Shown in pieces: positions 47,233 through 58,124 of a stretch of DNA of 64,000 nucleotides. The notes beneath the pieces are model-generated. The model saw nothing but the letters and a program-made list of their open reading frames with translations, was not told the origin of the DNA and ran no database searches. Where the stretch lies: contig DAIDHO010000003.1 of NCBI GenBank assembly GCA_027459675.1, positions 1-64,000 of the forward strand, in the 5' to 3' direction. The position numbers were made by a program, and so were the translations under genes. Each line of letters starts with the position of its first letter. The first letter of the stretch is position 1. The DNA is from Parachlamydiales bacterium. GTDB taxonomy: Bacteria; Chlamydiota; Chlamydiia; Chlamydiales; Rhabdochlamydiaceae.

Positions 47233-49274
47233 CCGATTCTTTTTCGAATCGTCTCATTCATGAAAAAGCTCCTTATCTTCAACAACAAGCCCACAGTCCC
47301 GTTGATTGGTATCCATGGGGAGTGGAGGCCTTTCAAAAAGCGAAGAACCTCGATCGTCCTATCTTTCTATCGATTGGATATTCGACCTGCCATTGGTGCC
47401 ATGTCATGGAAAAAGAATCTTTTTCTGATATGCAAACGGCCCAATTTCTCAATGAGAATTATGTTTCAATTAAAGTGGATCGAGAAGAACATCCAGAAAT
47501 TGATAGCCTTTATATGGATTTTGCCCAGATCATTATGGGCGGGGGCGGGGGCTGGCCTCTTAATTTAATTCTATCTCCTGATTTAAAACCGCTTCTTGCA
47601 TCCACTTATCTTCCCTTCAAACCCTTGAGAGGTCTTCCTAGTTTCTTGGAGTTCATCATCCAAGTAAAACAGTTATGGGATGGCCCCGAGCGCCAAGAGC
47701 TCCTCCTGCAATCGGATAAGCTGGTTGAAGCATTTGGGCAATCGAGCAACGCCTCAGGCGATGCGCTTCCTAACGAAGAAACTCTCCAGGAAGCGTTAAA
47801 TACCTTTTTTGATCTCGCAGATCCGGTGTATGGAGGTCTAAAAGGGGAACCCAAGTTTCCTATGGGATTTCAAGCAGAATTTTTGCTGCTTTGGTCTAAG
47901 ATGCGTGGGGATGGACGTGCGCTCTATTATGTCACTCTTACTTTAGATGCAATGCAGCGGGGGGGTGTCTATGATCATTTAGGGGGGGGATTTTCTCGGT
48001 ATGCTGTCGATGAAGAGTGGACCATTCCGCATTTTGAAAAGATGCTATATGACAATGCGATTCTGGCTCGTACGTATCTTCAAGCGTGGCGGTGTACACA
48101 GGTGCCTCTTTATCGGACGACCACGTGTGAAATTCTCGACTATATGATACGGGATCTAATGCATCCTGAAGGGGGATTCTACTCGGGTGAAGATGCAGAC
48201 TCGCATGGAAAAGAGGGTCTATTCTATACCTGGACGCCGGAAGAGATCAAGGCTGTGGTCTCTCATGACGATGCCGACCTTTTTTGCACCTTTTATGATG
48301 TAACCTCCTTGGGAAATTTCGAAGGTCGGAATGTGCTTCATATTGATCTTCCTATTGAAGAGTTTTCAAAAGCAGCCCAAATTCCTCTTAAAGAAGTGGA
48401 GCAAGGTCTTGCAAATGCTAAGAAACTTCTTTTTGAAAAGCGGCAAACGAGGCATCGACCTTTTCGCGATGAAAAAATTTTGACTTCTTGGAATGGGCTT
48501 GCCATCGATGCCTTAGCTCTTGCAGGGGGTGCGTTACAGGAGCCCAAATATTTAGAAGCAGCGGTCAAAGCGGCTCACTATATTAAAAAAGAGCTTTGGA
48601 ATGGAAGCAAGCTTTTACGTCGTTGGTGTGGAGGAGAAAGCCGCTTCGATGCTCTCCTAGAAGATTATGTTTTTTTAATTAAAGGACTTGTGACCTTATT
48701 TGAGGTGGGACAAGGGGACTCCTACCTGACGTGGGCGCTTGAGCTCGCAGATATTTTAGAGAGGGACTTTAAAGGGATTGAAGGGGCTTTTTATCAAACC
48801 AATGATAACGCCACTCTCTTGATTCGTAAGTGTGATTTTTATGATGGAGCAGAACCTTCAGGAAATGCGGTCCATGCGGAAAACCTTCTCCGTTTGTATG
48901 CCATCACAGGGGAGGAACGTTTTATTAAACAATGTGAAGATATTTTAAAAGCAGCACGTCCCATCATGCGACAGTTTGCGCCTGCAGCCTTTTATCATTT
49001 GACAACGCTTCTTCGATACTTAGACTCGAGGGCTCCTAAAATGGTGATTCTGCTGGGCCCTCAAGGCCTGAGCCGTTCGGATCTGCAAAAAGCACTTCTC
49101 AGCAGATTCATTCCTCATCTGGTGATTGTTTGGAAGGAGAAAGGCTCTTCCGGGAGCAACTCCATAAAGGAATCTGTTACACAAGAGACAACGGTGTGTG
49201 TGTGCCGGCACAATCGATGCGAAGCTCCCTTGACCAAATACGAGGAAATCGTCAAAGTTGTAGAAAGCTTGTGA
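47229..49274 (+). CDS. thioredoxin-domain protein, YyaL/spermatogenesis-associated protein 20 family
   Basis: [92 protein letters not shown]. Confidence 0.95.
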   Translation: MTDSFSNRLIHEKAPYLQQQAHSPVDWYPWGVEAFQKAKNLDRPIFLSIGYSTCHWCHVMEKESFSDMQTAQFLNENYVSIKVDREEHPEIDSLYMDFAQIIMGGGGGWPLNLILSPDLKPLLASTYLPFKPLRGLPSFLEFIIQVKQLWDGPERQELLLQSDKLVEAFGQSSNASGDALPNEETLQEALNTFFDLADPVYGGLKGEPKFPMGFQAEFLLLWSKMRGDGRALYYVTLTLDAMQRGGVYDHLGGGFSRYAVDEEWTIPHFEKMLYDNAILARTYLQAWRCTQVPLYRTTTCEILDYMIRDLMHPEGGFYSGEDADSHGKEGLFYTWTPEEIKAVVSHDDADLFCTFYDVTSLGNFEGRNVLHIDLPIEEFSKAAQIPLKEVEQGLANAKKLLFEKRQTRHRPFRDEKILTSWNGLAIDALALAGGALQEPKYLEAAVKAAHYIKKELWNGSKLLRRWCGGESRFDALLEDYVFLIKGLVTLFEVGQGDSYLTWALELADILERDFKGIEGAFYQTNDNATLLIRKCDFYDGAEPSGNAVHAENLLRLYAITGEERFIKQCEDILKAARPIMRQFAPAAFYHLTTLLRYLDSRAPKMVILLGPQGLSRSDLQKALLSRFIPHLVIVWKEKGSSGSNSIKESVTQETTVCVCRHNRCEAPLTKYEEIVKVVESL

Positions 49275-49288
49275 GGGAATAAAAAACT

Positions 49289-51139
49289 ATGGATTCAGTG
49301 TTAGCGGATTCTAAAAAATTGCTTCAAGCAGGGCATATCCAAGAAGGCAGCGCGGGAGTTTATTGGGAGAATTATCAGGGACGCCATTTGGGCGATTATA
49401 CCCTTTTACGCCTCCTCGGCCAAGGTGCTTTAGGGGCTTCGTATCTGGGAGAACACCGGTTTTTAAAAAGGAATTTTGTTTTAAAGATTTTGGATCCTTC
49501 GCTGTGTGAAAATACCGATTTTTTGCACCGCTTTGAAACAGAAGTGGCTATCTTAGCGACGCTGGATCATCCCCATATCGTGAAGGTGCATAATGTTTCA
49601 GAAGGAGAGGGTCATTATTTTCTTGTAACAGATCCTGTGATCGATGAAAAAGGAGAAGTTCTTAACTTGTTTGAATATCTTCGTGAGCGAGGAGGGCGTC
49701 TTCCAGAAGAAGAAGTGGTGCAGATAATGACTCAGATTGCCAGCGCCCTCGATTATGCGCATCAAAAAGGGTCTCAGGCCGAGCCGTTTGCTCACCGTAG
49801 CTTGAAGCCTTCCAATATCTTGATTCTAAAAAAGAAAAATGGGGTTCAAGTTAAAATTTCTGACTTTGGCCTTTCTCGTATTTTAGGATCTTCTCCTTAT
49901 ATGAGCCGCATCTATCAAGCAGTGGCTGCAAAAGTAGGGGAACCTATAGAAGTTCTTCCTAAAAAACATCTCTCTTTCTTGCATCATTATTTGTTCTTAG
50001 CTCCAGAGCAGCGATGGCAGGTTGCCAATGCCGGCGTAAAATCCGATATTTACGCCTTTGGGGTGCTTCTCTACTTTGTTTTATCAGGGCATTATCCGGA
50101 AGGCGCTTTTGAATCTCTTTCCTCCTCCCTTCCTCATTATAAATTGGCATGGGATAAGGTGATTCGTAAATGTTTAGCATCCGATCCGCATAAAAGGCCT
50201 GATCAATTGAAGGCGGTCCTTCAAGAACTTTCTCAAGCTGCTTTAGCTCCTAAGATTGAAACAGAATCGCCTGCTTTGAAACCTGTTTTAAACCCTGCCG
50301 AAATCAAAAAGCCTGAATTTGTATCGGATCCAGGAGCGATTTTCCAAGCGGAAAAGGTGATCGTCAAATACCAGCCTGAAGCTGGCTCTGAGGGTAAAGC
50401 GGAGGTTGCTCCTATCTTAACAGAAATGGCTATCATTCCTGGGGGAGATTTTGAGCGGGGGAGTAATAAAGGTGGCCGCGACGAAATGCCGCGCCATCAT
50501 ATCTCTCTCGATCCTTTTGCAATTGATATCCATCCTGTGACCAACGAGCAATTTGGACGATTTCTAGAGGAAATGGGAGGCGAAAAGGACCACAATAACA
50601 ATGATATCATTCGCCTGCGCGAGTCCCGCATTAAAAGGGCAGGAGGTAAAATCACTATCGAATCAGGCTATGGTAAACATCCCGTGGTGGGGGTGACCTG
50701 GTATGGTGCTATGGCGTATGCAAAATGGATTGGGAAACGGCTGCCCACCGAAGGAGAATGGGAGGTGGCTGCTGCAGGAGGTCTTGTGGATTGTATTTAT
50801 CCAACGGGTAAAGATATCGACCGGACTCAAGCCAACTTCTTTAGCTCCGATACCACTCCTGTTTTAAGTTATCCTGCGAACGGTTATGGCCTCTATGACA
50901 TGGCAGGGAATGTCTATGAGTGGTGCCAGGATTGGTACGACTATCATTACTATAATCTTTCTGTTCAAGAGCCTCATAATCCCAAGGGGCCTCTGCAAGG
51001 GGTCTATCGGGTTTTAAGAGGCGGATGTTGGAAGAGCCTTAAAGAAGATCTGCGCACTTCCCATCGTCACCGCAATAACCCAGGCACAGTGAATGGTACC
51101 TACGGTTTTCGATGTGCGGCTGATGTGACGCATCTTTAG
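49289..51139 (+). CDS. Ser/Thr protein kinase-like domain fused to formylglycine-generating enzyme (FGE-sulfatase) domain; Pkn1-like architecture
   Basis: Kinase: LLGQGALGASYLGEHRF, VLKILDP, AHRSLKPSNILI, KISDFGLSRIL. FGE: MAIIPGGDFERGSNKGGRDEMPRHHISLDPFAIDIHPVTNEQFGRFL, KRLPTEGEWEVAAAGG, GNVYEWCQDWY, VLRGGCW, HRNNPGTVNGTYGFRCA. Confidence 0.9.
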   Translation: MDSVLADSKKLLQAGHIQEGSAGVYWENYQGRHLGDYTLLRLLGQGALGASYLGEHRFLKRNFVLKILDPSLCENTDFLHRFETEVAILATLDHPHIVKVHNVSEGEGHYFLVTDPVIDEKGEVLNLFEYLRERGGRLPEEEVVQIMTQIASALDYAHQKGSQAEPFAHRSLKPSNILILKKKNGVQVKISDFGLSRILGSSPYMSRIYQAVAAKVGEPIEVLPKKHLSFLHHYLFLAPEQRWQVANAGVKSDIYAFGVLLYFVLSGHYPEGAFESLSSSLPHYKLAWDKVIRKCLASDPHKRPDQLKAVLQELSQAALAPKIETESPALKPVLNPAEIKKPEFVSDPGAIFQAEKVIVKYQPEAGSEGKAEVAPILTEMAIIPGGDFERGSNKGGRDEMPRHHISLDPFAIDIHPVTNEQFGRFLEEMGGEKDHNNNDIIRLRESRIKRAGGKITIESGYGKHPVVGVTWYGAMAYAKWIGKRLPTEGEWEVAAAGGLVDCIYPTGKDIDRTQANFFSSDTTPVLSYPANGYGLYDMAGNVYEWCQDWYDYHYYNLSVQEPHNPKGPLQGVYRVLRGGCWKSLKEDLRTSHRHRNNPGTVNGTYGFRCAADVTHL

Positions 51140-51194
51140 CTTGAAAATATAGGGTAAGACTTCATATCAGGGAGATATATAAGGTTATATCTTT

Positions 51195-53075
51195 ATGGCT
51201 TTAAAACGGACGCCCCACGTGCATGTGAACCAGCTGGACAAGGGCGCTTTAAAGCAGGTCTTAAATGTTTTTGACTTATTTGCGATTGGTTATGGGGATT
51301 TAGGCTCCTCCATTTATTATGCACTCGGAATTACCGCTTTTTTTGCTCTGGGGGCCACTCCTTTGGCGCTCCTTTTGGCAGGATTCGTGTTCATCTGTAC
51401 AGCCCTTTCCTACGCAGAGATGTCAGCAGCTTTTCATGAATCGGGAGGATCGGCAAGTTATGCCCGTTATGCTTTCAATGATTGGATTTCCTTTACGGCA
51501 GGCTGGGGGCTTTTACTCGATTATATTGTTACAATTGCCATCTCGGCGTTTACCATCGGTCCTTATTTAAGTTATTTTTTCCCTGTGCTGAAAGATAATC
51601 TAATTCAAATTATTTTTACAATTGGAGTGATTCTTCTTCTTCTGATTTTAAATATTTGGGGAACTAAAGAATCGACGCGCACAAGTTTCTTTTTGATGGC
51701 TTTTACAGTGGTCACTCAGATTGTAATTATTGTTGTAGGCCTTTTTAGCATCCAAGATTTTTCAAAATTTTTCTCCCAATTAGTGATTAACAAGCCGGGG
51801 CTTAGTTATGCGCCTTCCTGGAGCGAATTCATGAAAGGAACAGCCATGGCAATGGTGGCTTATACAGGGATTGAATCTATTGCACAGCTCAGCGCCGAAA
51901 CACGCTCTCCTGTGAGAACGATGCCGCGTGCGATCATCCTTACGACCCTTGTGCTGATTTTCATGTATTTTGGGCTCACTTATATCGGATTTTCACTCAT
52001 TAGTCCCTATGATTTTGGACATACATATGAAGAGCAGCCGATTGCAGGGATTATAGAGCATTTCAAGTGGGGTGGCTCTTTCTTGTTACCGTGGGTGGGA
52101 GTGCTGGCTGCTGTATCGCTTTTTGTGGCAGCAAATGCAGGCCTTATTGGGGCGTCGCGACTTTCTTTTAACATGGGAGAAAATTATCAGTTGCCAGGTT
52201 TCTTATATAAACTACACCCTCGCTTTCGTACACCCCACACAGCGCTTATGTTTTTTGCGCTTCTGGCCTGTGCTATTGTAGCAATCAGCCGCGGAAGGCT
52301 CAGCTTTTTGGCAGATCTTTACAACTTTGGGGCCCAGATTGCCTTTTTCTCAACGCAGTTATCCCTCATTATTCTTCGTATTAAGAGCCCTGATTTAAGG
52401 CGTCCTTTTAAAGTGCCCCTGAATATGAAAATCAAAGGAAAAGAGATCCCTATCCCTGCAGTGCTAGGAGCCCTCAGTAGTTTTGCCGTATGGCTTCTGA
52501 TTATTATCACTAAACCCGAGGGAAGGTATTTGGGATTTGCTTGGATTGGGCTGGGACTTCTCATGTATTTTTCCTACCGCCATAAGAAAGGGATGGTGGC
52601 AACGGGACAGCTTCAGATTAAAAAAGTAAAAATTCCCCATTTTAATCCTGTAAAAATTAGCCACATTTTGCTTCCCCTACGCAGTACAAGCCAAAAAGAA
52701 ACAGTGCAGATGGCTTGTGAAATGGCTAAGCTGCATAAAGCCTCCATTACAGCAATTCATATTATAGAAGTTCCTTTCTCCATTCCACTGGAGGCCCCCC
52801 TTCCCAATCGTCTTGAAAGTGCGACTCAAGTCCTGCAAATAGCAGAAGCGATTGCTCGAGAAGAAGAAGTTCAAATTTCCATGGAAATTTTGCGAGCTCG
52901 TAATGTAGGTGAAGCGATCTTGGATCTGGCTCAATTAAGAGGGTTTGACTTGCTTATTCTTGAATCGTCTCTCTCTTCAGGTCAGGGAGGGGTGGGACAT
53001 TTGATCACTGAGATCTTACCTCAATCTCCCTGTTCCGTCTGGATTTGTCATCCCAAATTTCAAACGAATTTTTAA
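51195..53075 (+). CDS. APC-superfamily amino acid permease with C-terminal USP-like domain
   Basis: FDLFAIGYGDLGSSIYYALGITAFFALGATPLALLLAGFVF; AMVAYTGIESIAQLSAETRSP; C-terminal KISHILLPLRSTSQKETVQMACEMAKLHKASITAIHIIE...LLILESSLSS. Confidence 0.88.
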   Translation: MALKRTPHVHVNQLDKGALKQVLNVFDLFAIGYGDLGSSIYYALGITAFFALGATPLALLLAGFVFICTALSYAEMSAAFHESGGSASYARYAFNDWISFTAGWGLLLDYIVTIAISAFTIGPYLSYFFPVLKDNLIQIIFTIGVILLLLILNIWGTKESTRTSFFLMAFTVVTQIVIIVVGLFSIQDFSKFFSQLVINKPGLSYAPSWSEFMKGTAMAMVAYTGIESIAQLSAETRSPVRTMPRAIILTTLVLIFMYFGLTYIGFSLISPYDFGHTYEEQPIAGIIEHFKWGGSFLLPWVGVLAAVSLFVAANAGLIGASRLSFNMGENYQLPGFLYKLHPRFRTPHTALMFFALLACAIVAISRGRLSFLADLYNFGAQIAFFSTQLSLIILRIKSPDLRRPFKVPLNMKIKGKEIPIPAVLGALSSFAVWLLIIITKPEGRYLGFAWIGLGLLMYFSYRHKKGMVATGQLQIKKVKIPHFNPVKISHILLPLRSTSQKETVQMACEMAKLHKASITAIHIIEVPFSIPLEAPLPNRLESATQVLQIAEAIAREEEVQISMEILRARNVGEAILDLAQLRGFDLLILESSLSSGQGGVGHLITEILPQSPCSVWICHPKFQTNF

Positions 53076-53989
53076 CAAATGTGACATGCCACTTTTTGTT
53101 CTTTGTCTAAAATTTTCAAGGGGGGAGTGTCTGTTTGACAAAGAGCTGTGGCATGCGGACAGCGGGTGCTAAAGGCGCACCCTTTCGGAAGGCTGGTGGG
53201 GCTGGGAAGGTCACCTTTGAGGAGCATACGAGAAGGTGCTTTTTCCAGCGATGGGATGGCAGAGAGGAGTGCCTGGGTATAAGGATGACGGGGATTTATA
53301 AAGATTTCTTCCACAGGGCCGTATTCGATAATTTTTCCCATATACATGACAGCTACGTTGTGTGCGATATAACGGACCATGCGCAGATCGTGAGAGATAA
53401 AGAGGTAGGTAATGCCTAGCTCTTGTTGCAGAGCTTTGAGAAGATTTACAATTTGAGCTTGAACTGATACATCTAGTGCAGCAATGGGCTCATCACAGAC
53501 AATAAATCGAGGATTTAAGATGAGCGCCCTGGCGATGCCAATTCTTTGACGCTGCCCTCCACTAAATTCATGGGGGTATCTTAAGCGGTGGTCAGGATTT
53601 AAGCCGACTTGGGCTAAAGCTTGAAGGATCAGCGCGGGGTCGACTCTGATACCATGGATTTTTAAAGGCTCGGCAATAATATCTTCGACTGTCATCCGGG
53701 GGTTCAAAGAGGCATAAGGGTCTTGAAAGATAATCTGGGCCTTTTGCCGCCATTTTTTAAGCTGAAATGGAGGCAGAGAAAGAATGTCGGTCCCCTCAAA
53801 AAAGATAGATCCGGAAGTCGGCTCAATGAGTCTTAGCAGCAGCTTGCCCAGTGTCGACTTACCGCAACCGCTTTCACCCACAAGACCGAGGGTTTGCCCT
53901 TCCTTAATTTCAAGAGACACCTCGTTTACAGCGATTAAAGGTTTTTGGGCGGTGACAAATTTTTTGATGAGCTTGCGTGCAATTAACAT
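53072..53989 (-). CDS. oppF: oligopeptide/dipeptide ABC transporter ATP-binding protein
   Basis: GLVGESGCGKSTLGKLLLRL, LSGGQRQRIGIARALILNPRFIVCDEPIAALDVSVQAQI; C-terminal Opp/Dpp signature. Confidence 0.93.
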   Translation of the reverse strand: MLIARKLIKKFVTAQKPLIAVNEVSLEIKEGQTLGLVGESGCGKSTLGKLLLRLIEPTSGSIFFEGTDILSLPPFQLKKWRQKAQIIFQDPYASLNPRMTVEDIIAEPLKIHGIRVDPALILQALAQVGLNPDHRLRYPHEFSGGQRQRIGIARALILNPRFIVCDEPIAALDVSVQAQIVNLLKALQQELGITYLFISHDLRMVRYIAHNVAVMYMGKIIEYGPVEEIFINPRHPYTQALLSAIPSLEKAPSRMLLKGDLPSPTSLPKGCAFSTRCPHATALCQTDTPPLKILDKEQKVACHIC

Positions 53990-54948
53990 ATGTCCTTTTT
54001 TAGCCAACACCGGCTTTGATGGTCGGGAGAGATTTGAAAAAGAGGAGGAACCTCTTTAAAGCATTTTTCAAAAGCATAAGGACAACGAGGGGCAAAGGGG
54101 CATCCTCTAAGGGGCTTGGAGAGGTCGGGGGGAGACCCTGGAATAGGCACAAGGGGTTCACGCGAGGTCAGGGAGGGAATGGATTTCAAAAGCTGTTCAG
54201 TGTAGGGATGGGCAGGTTTTTTAAAAATTTGATCGATGGGGGCTTGTTCGACAATTTGACCTGCATACATCACCATTACCCGATCACAAAAGGAAGCCAC
54301 AAGGCTCAAATCATGGGTAATCAAAATCATGCTTTTACTTGGACTTAACTTCTGCAAAAGCTCCATGATCTGTGCCTGAATGGTGACATCCAGAGCTGTA
54401 GTGGGCTCATCCGCAATGAGAATGCGAGGGTTGGCAGCAAGTGCAATGGCGATGAGAACTCTTTGACAAAGTCCTCCACTCAGTTCATGGGGAAATTGGG
54501 TGAGGCGAAGCTCGGGATCGGCAATCCCCACTTCTTTTAAAAGCTCATAAGCTGCTGCCTGCGCCTCTTTTTTTGTAACGTGAGGAAAATGACACAAGAA
54601 GCTTTCTCTAATTTGAGCTCCGATAGTTAAAGTAGGATTGAGAAAGGTGAGAGGGTCTTGAAAGATCATCCCAATTTCTTTTCCTCGAATTTTTTGCAAC
54701 TTTTGCTCGTTCATTGCCGATAACATTTGATGGTCATATTGAACCGATCCTCCGGTAATGACAATGGAAGGAGGCAGGAGCTTAATCAGAGAACGCATAA
54801 GAAGGCTTTTGCCACTTCCTGACTCGCCGACAATGCCCAATTTTTCTCCTTCTTTAAGAAAGAAACTAACCTGTTTAATCACTTTCCATGAGCCGTCGGC
54901 ATCTTCGATTTCAACTGTAAGATCTTTCACATCCAAAAGAGCATTCAT
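53983..54948 (-). CDS. oppD: oligopeptide/dipeptide ABC transporter ATP-binding protein
   Basis: GIVGESGSGKSLLMRSLIKLLP, LSGGLCQRVLIAIALAANPRILIADEPTTALDVTIQAQI, GCPFAPRCPYAFEKC. Confidence 0.93.
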   Translation of the reverse strand: MNALLDVKDLTVEIEDADGSWKVIKQVSFFLKEGEKLGIVGESGSGKSLLMRSLIKLLPPSIVITGGSVQYDHQMLSAMNEQKLQKIRGKEIGMIFQDPLTFLNPTLTIGAQIRESFLCHFPHVTKKEAQAAAYELLKEVGIADPELRLTQFPHELSGGLCQRVLIAIALAANPRILIADEPTTALDVTIQAQIMELLQKLSPSKSMILITHDLSLVASFCDRVMVMYAGQIVEQAPIDQIFKKPAHPYTEQLLKSIPSLTSREPLVPIPGSPPDLSKPLRGCPFAPRCPYAFEKCFKEVPPLFQISPDHQSRCWLKKDIC

Positions 54949-55790
54949 AACTTTAACCTCGGATCAAATGCATCTCGAATCCCATCTCCTATTAAATTGA
55001 AACAGATCATCGTCGAGCTAATGAAGGTAGCAGGGAAAAGAAACCTCCAAGGAAAGTACCGGAGAGCGGAAAGCCCGTCGCTGGCCATCGTTCCCCAGCT
55101 TGCAACAGGTGCTTGCACACCTAGTCCTAAAAAGCTTAAAAAGGCCTCAGTAAAAATGGCTGTGGGAATGGTAAAAGTCATCGTCGTGATGATCGCTCCC
55201 ATGGCATTGGGAAGAAGATGACGAAAAAGGAGTCTCCATTTTGTCGCCCCCAATGCCACTGCGGCCTGAGAATAGTCGAGCTCTTTAAGGTGGAGCACTT
55301 GTGAACGTACAATGCGGGCCATGGGGATCCATCCTGTGAGAGTAAGAGCTGCGATAATCGTCAAAAGGCCTGGACTCATCATCACGGTGAGGAGAATCAC
55401 GATCAGCAAATAGGGGATGGAGTGGAGGATGTCTGTGATTCTCATCATGCCTTCATCGAGTCTGCCGCCCCATAGCCCTGCAATCGACCCGTAAATCACT
55501 CCTATGATTAAGTCGACTGTGGCAGCAGTGATTCCCACAAATAAGGAGATACGAGCGCCCCACCAGACCCGGGTAAAAATATCGCGTCCCAGCTCATCTG
55601 TCCCAAACCAAAACATCAAAGAAGGGGGAAGGTTTTTAAGAGGAAGATGAGTCTCATAATACGTATGAGGGGAGATAAGAGGGCCTATCAGGGCCATTAA
55701 AAATAGAAAAGAAAGAACGCATAACGCAACCATCACCCTTTTTTGGGATCGCAGCCTTCTCCAAGATTGAGTCCAATAACTACTGACCAT
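54945..55790 (-). CDS. oppC: oligopeptide/dipeptide ABC transporter permease
   Basis: FWFGTDELGRDIFTRVWWGARISLFVG, EAFLSFLGLGVQAPVASWGTM. Start at 55790 preferred (ORF track 55841). Confidence 0.92.
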   Translation of the reverse strand: MVSSYWTQSWRRLRSQKRVMVALCVLSFLFLMALIGPLISPHTYYETHLPLKNLPPSLMFWFGTDELGRDIFTRVWWGARISLFVGITAATVDLIIGVIYGSIAGLWGGRLDEGMMRITDILHSIPYLLIVILLTVMMSPGLLTIIAALTLTGWIPMARIVRSQVLHLKELDYSQAAVALGATKWRLLFRHLLPNAMGAIITTMTFTIPTAIFTEAFLSFLGLGVQAPVASWGTMASDGLSALRYFPWRFLFPATFISSTMICFNLIGDGIRDAFDPRLKL

Positions 55791-56709
55791 GTACCTCCGT
55801 TTTAATGCGGGGATCAAGCCATGAATAGATGAGATCCACAATAAAAACCGACAACATCAAAAAAGCACTGTAAAAAATCGTCAGGGCCATAATGAGAGAA
55901 TAATCGCGATTAGAAACGCTTAAAACAAACCATTGCCCTAAGCCTGGAATACCAAAAATTTTTTCTACGACAAAACTGCCTGTCAACACGTTAGCGGTTA
56001 GGGGACCTAGATACGTAATCACAGGAAGCAAGGTATTACGCAGCGCATGTTTAAAGACAACTTGAAACGTCGAACAACCTTTTGCCTTGGCGGTGAGAAT
56101 ATAGTCTTGTTGTAGGACCTCGATCATGCTCGAGCGCGTCAGCCTTGCGATAAACGCCGTTGGAAGCGCAGAAAGGGCCCAAGCTGGTAATATACTCTGC
56201 TCTATTGAGCCCCACCGAGCTACGGGAAACAAATCGAGCTGCATTGCAAACACATATTGAAGGATGGTGGCTAAAATAAAACTGGGCACAGAGATTCCCA
56301 AGACAGCCGCCACCATCGTCAAATGATCTTGCCATTTTCCCCGGTTTAAAGCAGCGAAAGAACCTAAGAGAATCCCACTAGGGATTGCCAGGAAAAGAGC
56401 TTCGAGCCCCAGGGTAAGAGAAATAGGAAACCCATCCCGAATGATAGCACTGGCAGGTCTTCCGATATATTTGAAGGAATAACCGAGACGGCCATGAGCT
56501 ATGTTATTTAAGTAAATCAGGTACTGCTCCCAGAGGGGTTTATCTAGTCCATAGTAGTGTTTGAGGGAGTCAATAATTTCTTGAGGGGCTGTTTCTTCAT
56601 TGGTAAAAGGATCGCCGGGGATGGAGTGCACAAGAACAAAAGTAAGGGTGATCACCACCCATAAAGACGTTAGAAGAATTAGTAATTTTTTTAACATGTG
56701 CCTAAACAT
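55780..56709 (-). CDS. oppB: oligopeptide/dipeptide ABC transporter permease
   Basis: VLVHSIPGDPF, LTRSSMIEVLQQDYILTAKAKG, NTLLPVITYLGPLTANVLTGSFVVEKIFGIPGLGQWFV. Confidence 0.93.
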   Translation of the reverse strand: MFRHMLKKLLILLTSLWVVITLTFVLVHSIPGDPFTNEETAPQEIIDSLKHYYGLDKPLWEQYLIYLNNIAHGRLGYSFKYIGRPASAIIRDGFPISLTLGLEALFLAIPSGILLGSFAALNRGKWQDHLTMVAAVLGISVPSFILATILQYVFAMQLDLFPVARWGSIEQSILPAWALSALPTAFIARLTRSSMIEVLQQDYILTAKAKGCSTFQVVFKHALRNTLLPVITYLGPLTANVLTGSFVVEKIFGIPGLGQWFVLSVSNRDYSLIMALTIFYSAFLMLSVFIVDLIYSWLDPRIKTEVHGQ

Positions 56710-56738
56710 AAAAAATACTGTATACTTCTCTCATTATT

Positions 56739-58124
56739 ATGAAAAGAGTCAAGCTACGTAAAAATAAGATTCATCTTACAAGCCTGGGGTGCGCCCGTAA
56801 TCTTGTCGATAGTGAAGTCATGCTAGGAATCCTTCTAAAAGCAGGTTACCAGCCTACGCCCGAACTGGAGGATGCCGATTTTCTCATTGTCAACACGTGC
56901 GGCTTTCTGGAAGAAGCACGTCAAGAGTCTTGCGATACGATAGATGCCCTTCTCACTCATCGTAAAGAAGGGGCAAAAGTCATTGTGACAGGATGCATGG
57001 TCCAAAAATATGGTCCTGAAATTCGGAGTCGCTTTCCGGAGGTCCACTATTTTCTCGGCTCAGGTGATATGGAAAAAATTCTTGAGGCTGTAGGTACTCC
57101 CGATTCAGGAGAGAACATCACGACCGCTCGCAGCTATCTAGAGTGGGGAGAAATTCCTCGCCAAGTTTCCACTCCCTCTTCTTTTGCATATCTTAAAATT
57201 GCTGAAGGGTGCATGAAGCGGTGTGCTTTTTGTATCATTCCCCATATCAAGGGACCTCTTAAATCAAAAACCCTTGAACAAGTGGTGAAAGAATTTCATG
57301 CGCTGCTTTCTCAAGGAGTCCACGAAGTCATCCTGATCGCCCAAGATTTAGGAGACTTTGGAAAAGATCGGAAAGAAAAAGAGGGTCTTGCAAGGCTTTT
57401 GCGTGCCCTTCTTTCAAATAACAAAAAATTTTGGCTCCGCCTTCTTTACCTTTATCCTGATGAAATCACCCCAGAAATCATGGATATTATTGAAAGTGAT
57501 CGCCGTATTTGCCGCTATTTTGATATGCCAATTCAACATATCAGCCAGGCTATTCTAAAATCGATGCGTCGGCTGACCTCGCGGGTTCAGATCATCGACA
57601 TGATCACCCAGCTTCGAACCCGATTTCCCGATATTGTTCTTAGAACAAGTCTGATGGTCGGTTTCCCAGGAGAGACTGAAGAGCAGTTCCAAGAGCTTGT
57701 AGAATTTGTCCAAACTTATCCTCTAGATAACGTAGGGGTTTTTAAATATTCGCGTGAAGAAGAATCGTATTCCGCTCAGCTTCCCGATCACGTGCCGGAA
57801 GAGGTCAAAGAGCGTCGTTTTCAGGTGCTAGTTCAAGTCCAACAAGAGGTTGTTAAACAAAGGCTTCGCCGCTATGTGGGACAAATCTTGGATGTGATAG
57901 TCGAAGGCTACCACCCGGACTCTCCTTATCTCATGCGCGGCCGCTTTTTTGGGCAGTGCCCTGAAATCGATGGAATGGTCATTATTAATGATGGTCGCCT
58001 TGTCAAAGCGTTTGGAAAGGTCTACCAAGTCGAAATCACCGACACCACCGACTATGATCTGGTAGGAGGTGTCATTGGAAAAGTTTCGACAGGAAGTCAG
58101 AAATTATGTCTCGCATCGTCTTAA
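56739..58124 (+). CDS. rimO: ribosomal protein S12 methylthiotransferase RimO
   Basis: LTSLGCARNLVDSEVMLGIL, IVNTCGFLEEARQES, KIAEGCMKRCAFCIIPHIKG, TSLMVGFPGETEEQF. Confidence 0.95.
   Translation: MKRVKLRKNKIHLTSLGCARNLVDSEVMLGILLKAGYQPTPELEDADFLIVNTCGFLEEARQESCDTIDALLTHRKEGAKVIVTGCMVQKYGPEIRSRFPEVHYFLGSGDMEKILEAVGTPDSGENITTARSYLEWGEIPRQVSTPSSFAYLKIAEGCMKRCAFCIIPHIKGPLKSKTLEQVVKEFHALLSQGVHEVILIAQDLGDFGKDRKEKEGLARLLRALLSNNKKFWLRLLYLYPDEITPEIMDIIESDRRICRYFDMPIQHISQAILKSMRRLTSRVQIIDMITQLRTRFPDIVLRTSLMVGFPGETEEQFQELVEFVQTYPLDNVGVFKYSREEESYSAQLPDHVPEEVKERRFQVLVQVQQEVVKQRLRRYVGQILDVIVEGYHPDSPYLMRGRFFGQCPEIDGMVIINDGRLVKAFGKVYQVEITDTTDYDLVGGVIGKVSTGSQKLCLASS

Noticed and set aside
47260-47568. ORF 47260..47568(+)
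   Set aside because: Overlaps the YyaL-like gene in another frame; YyaL motifs are unambiguous.
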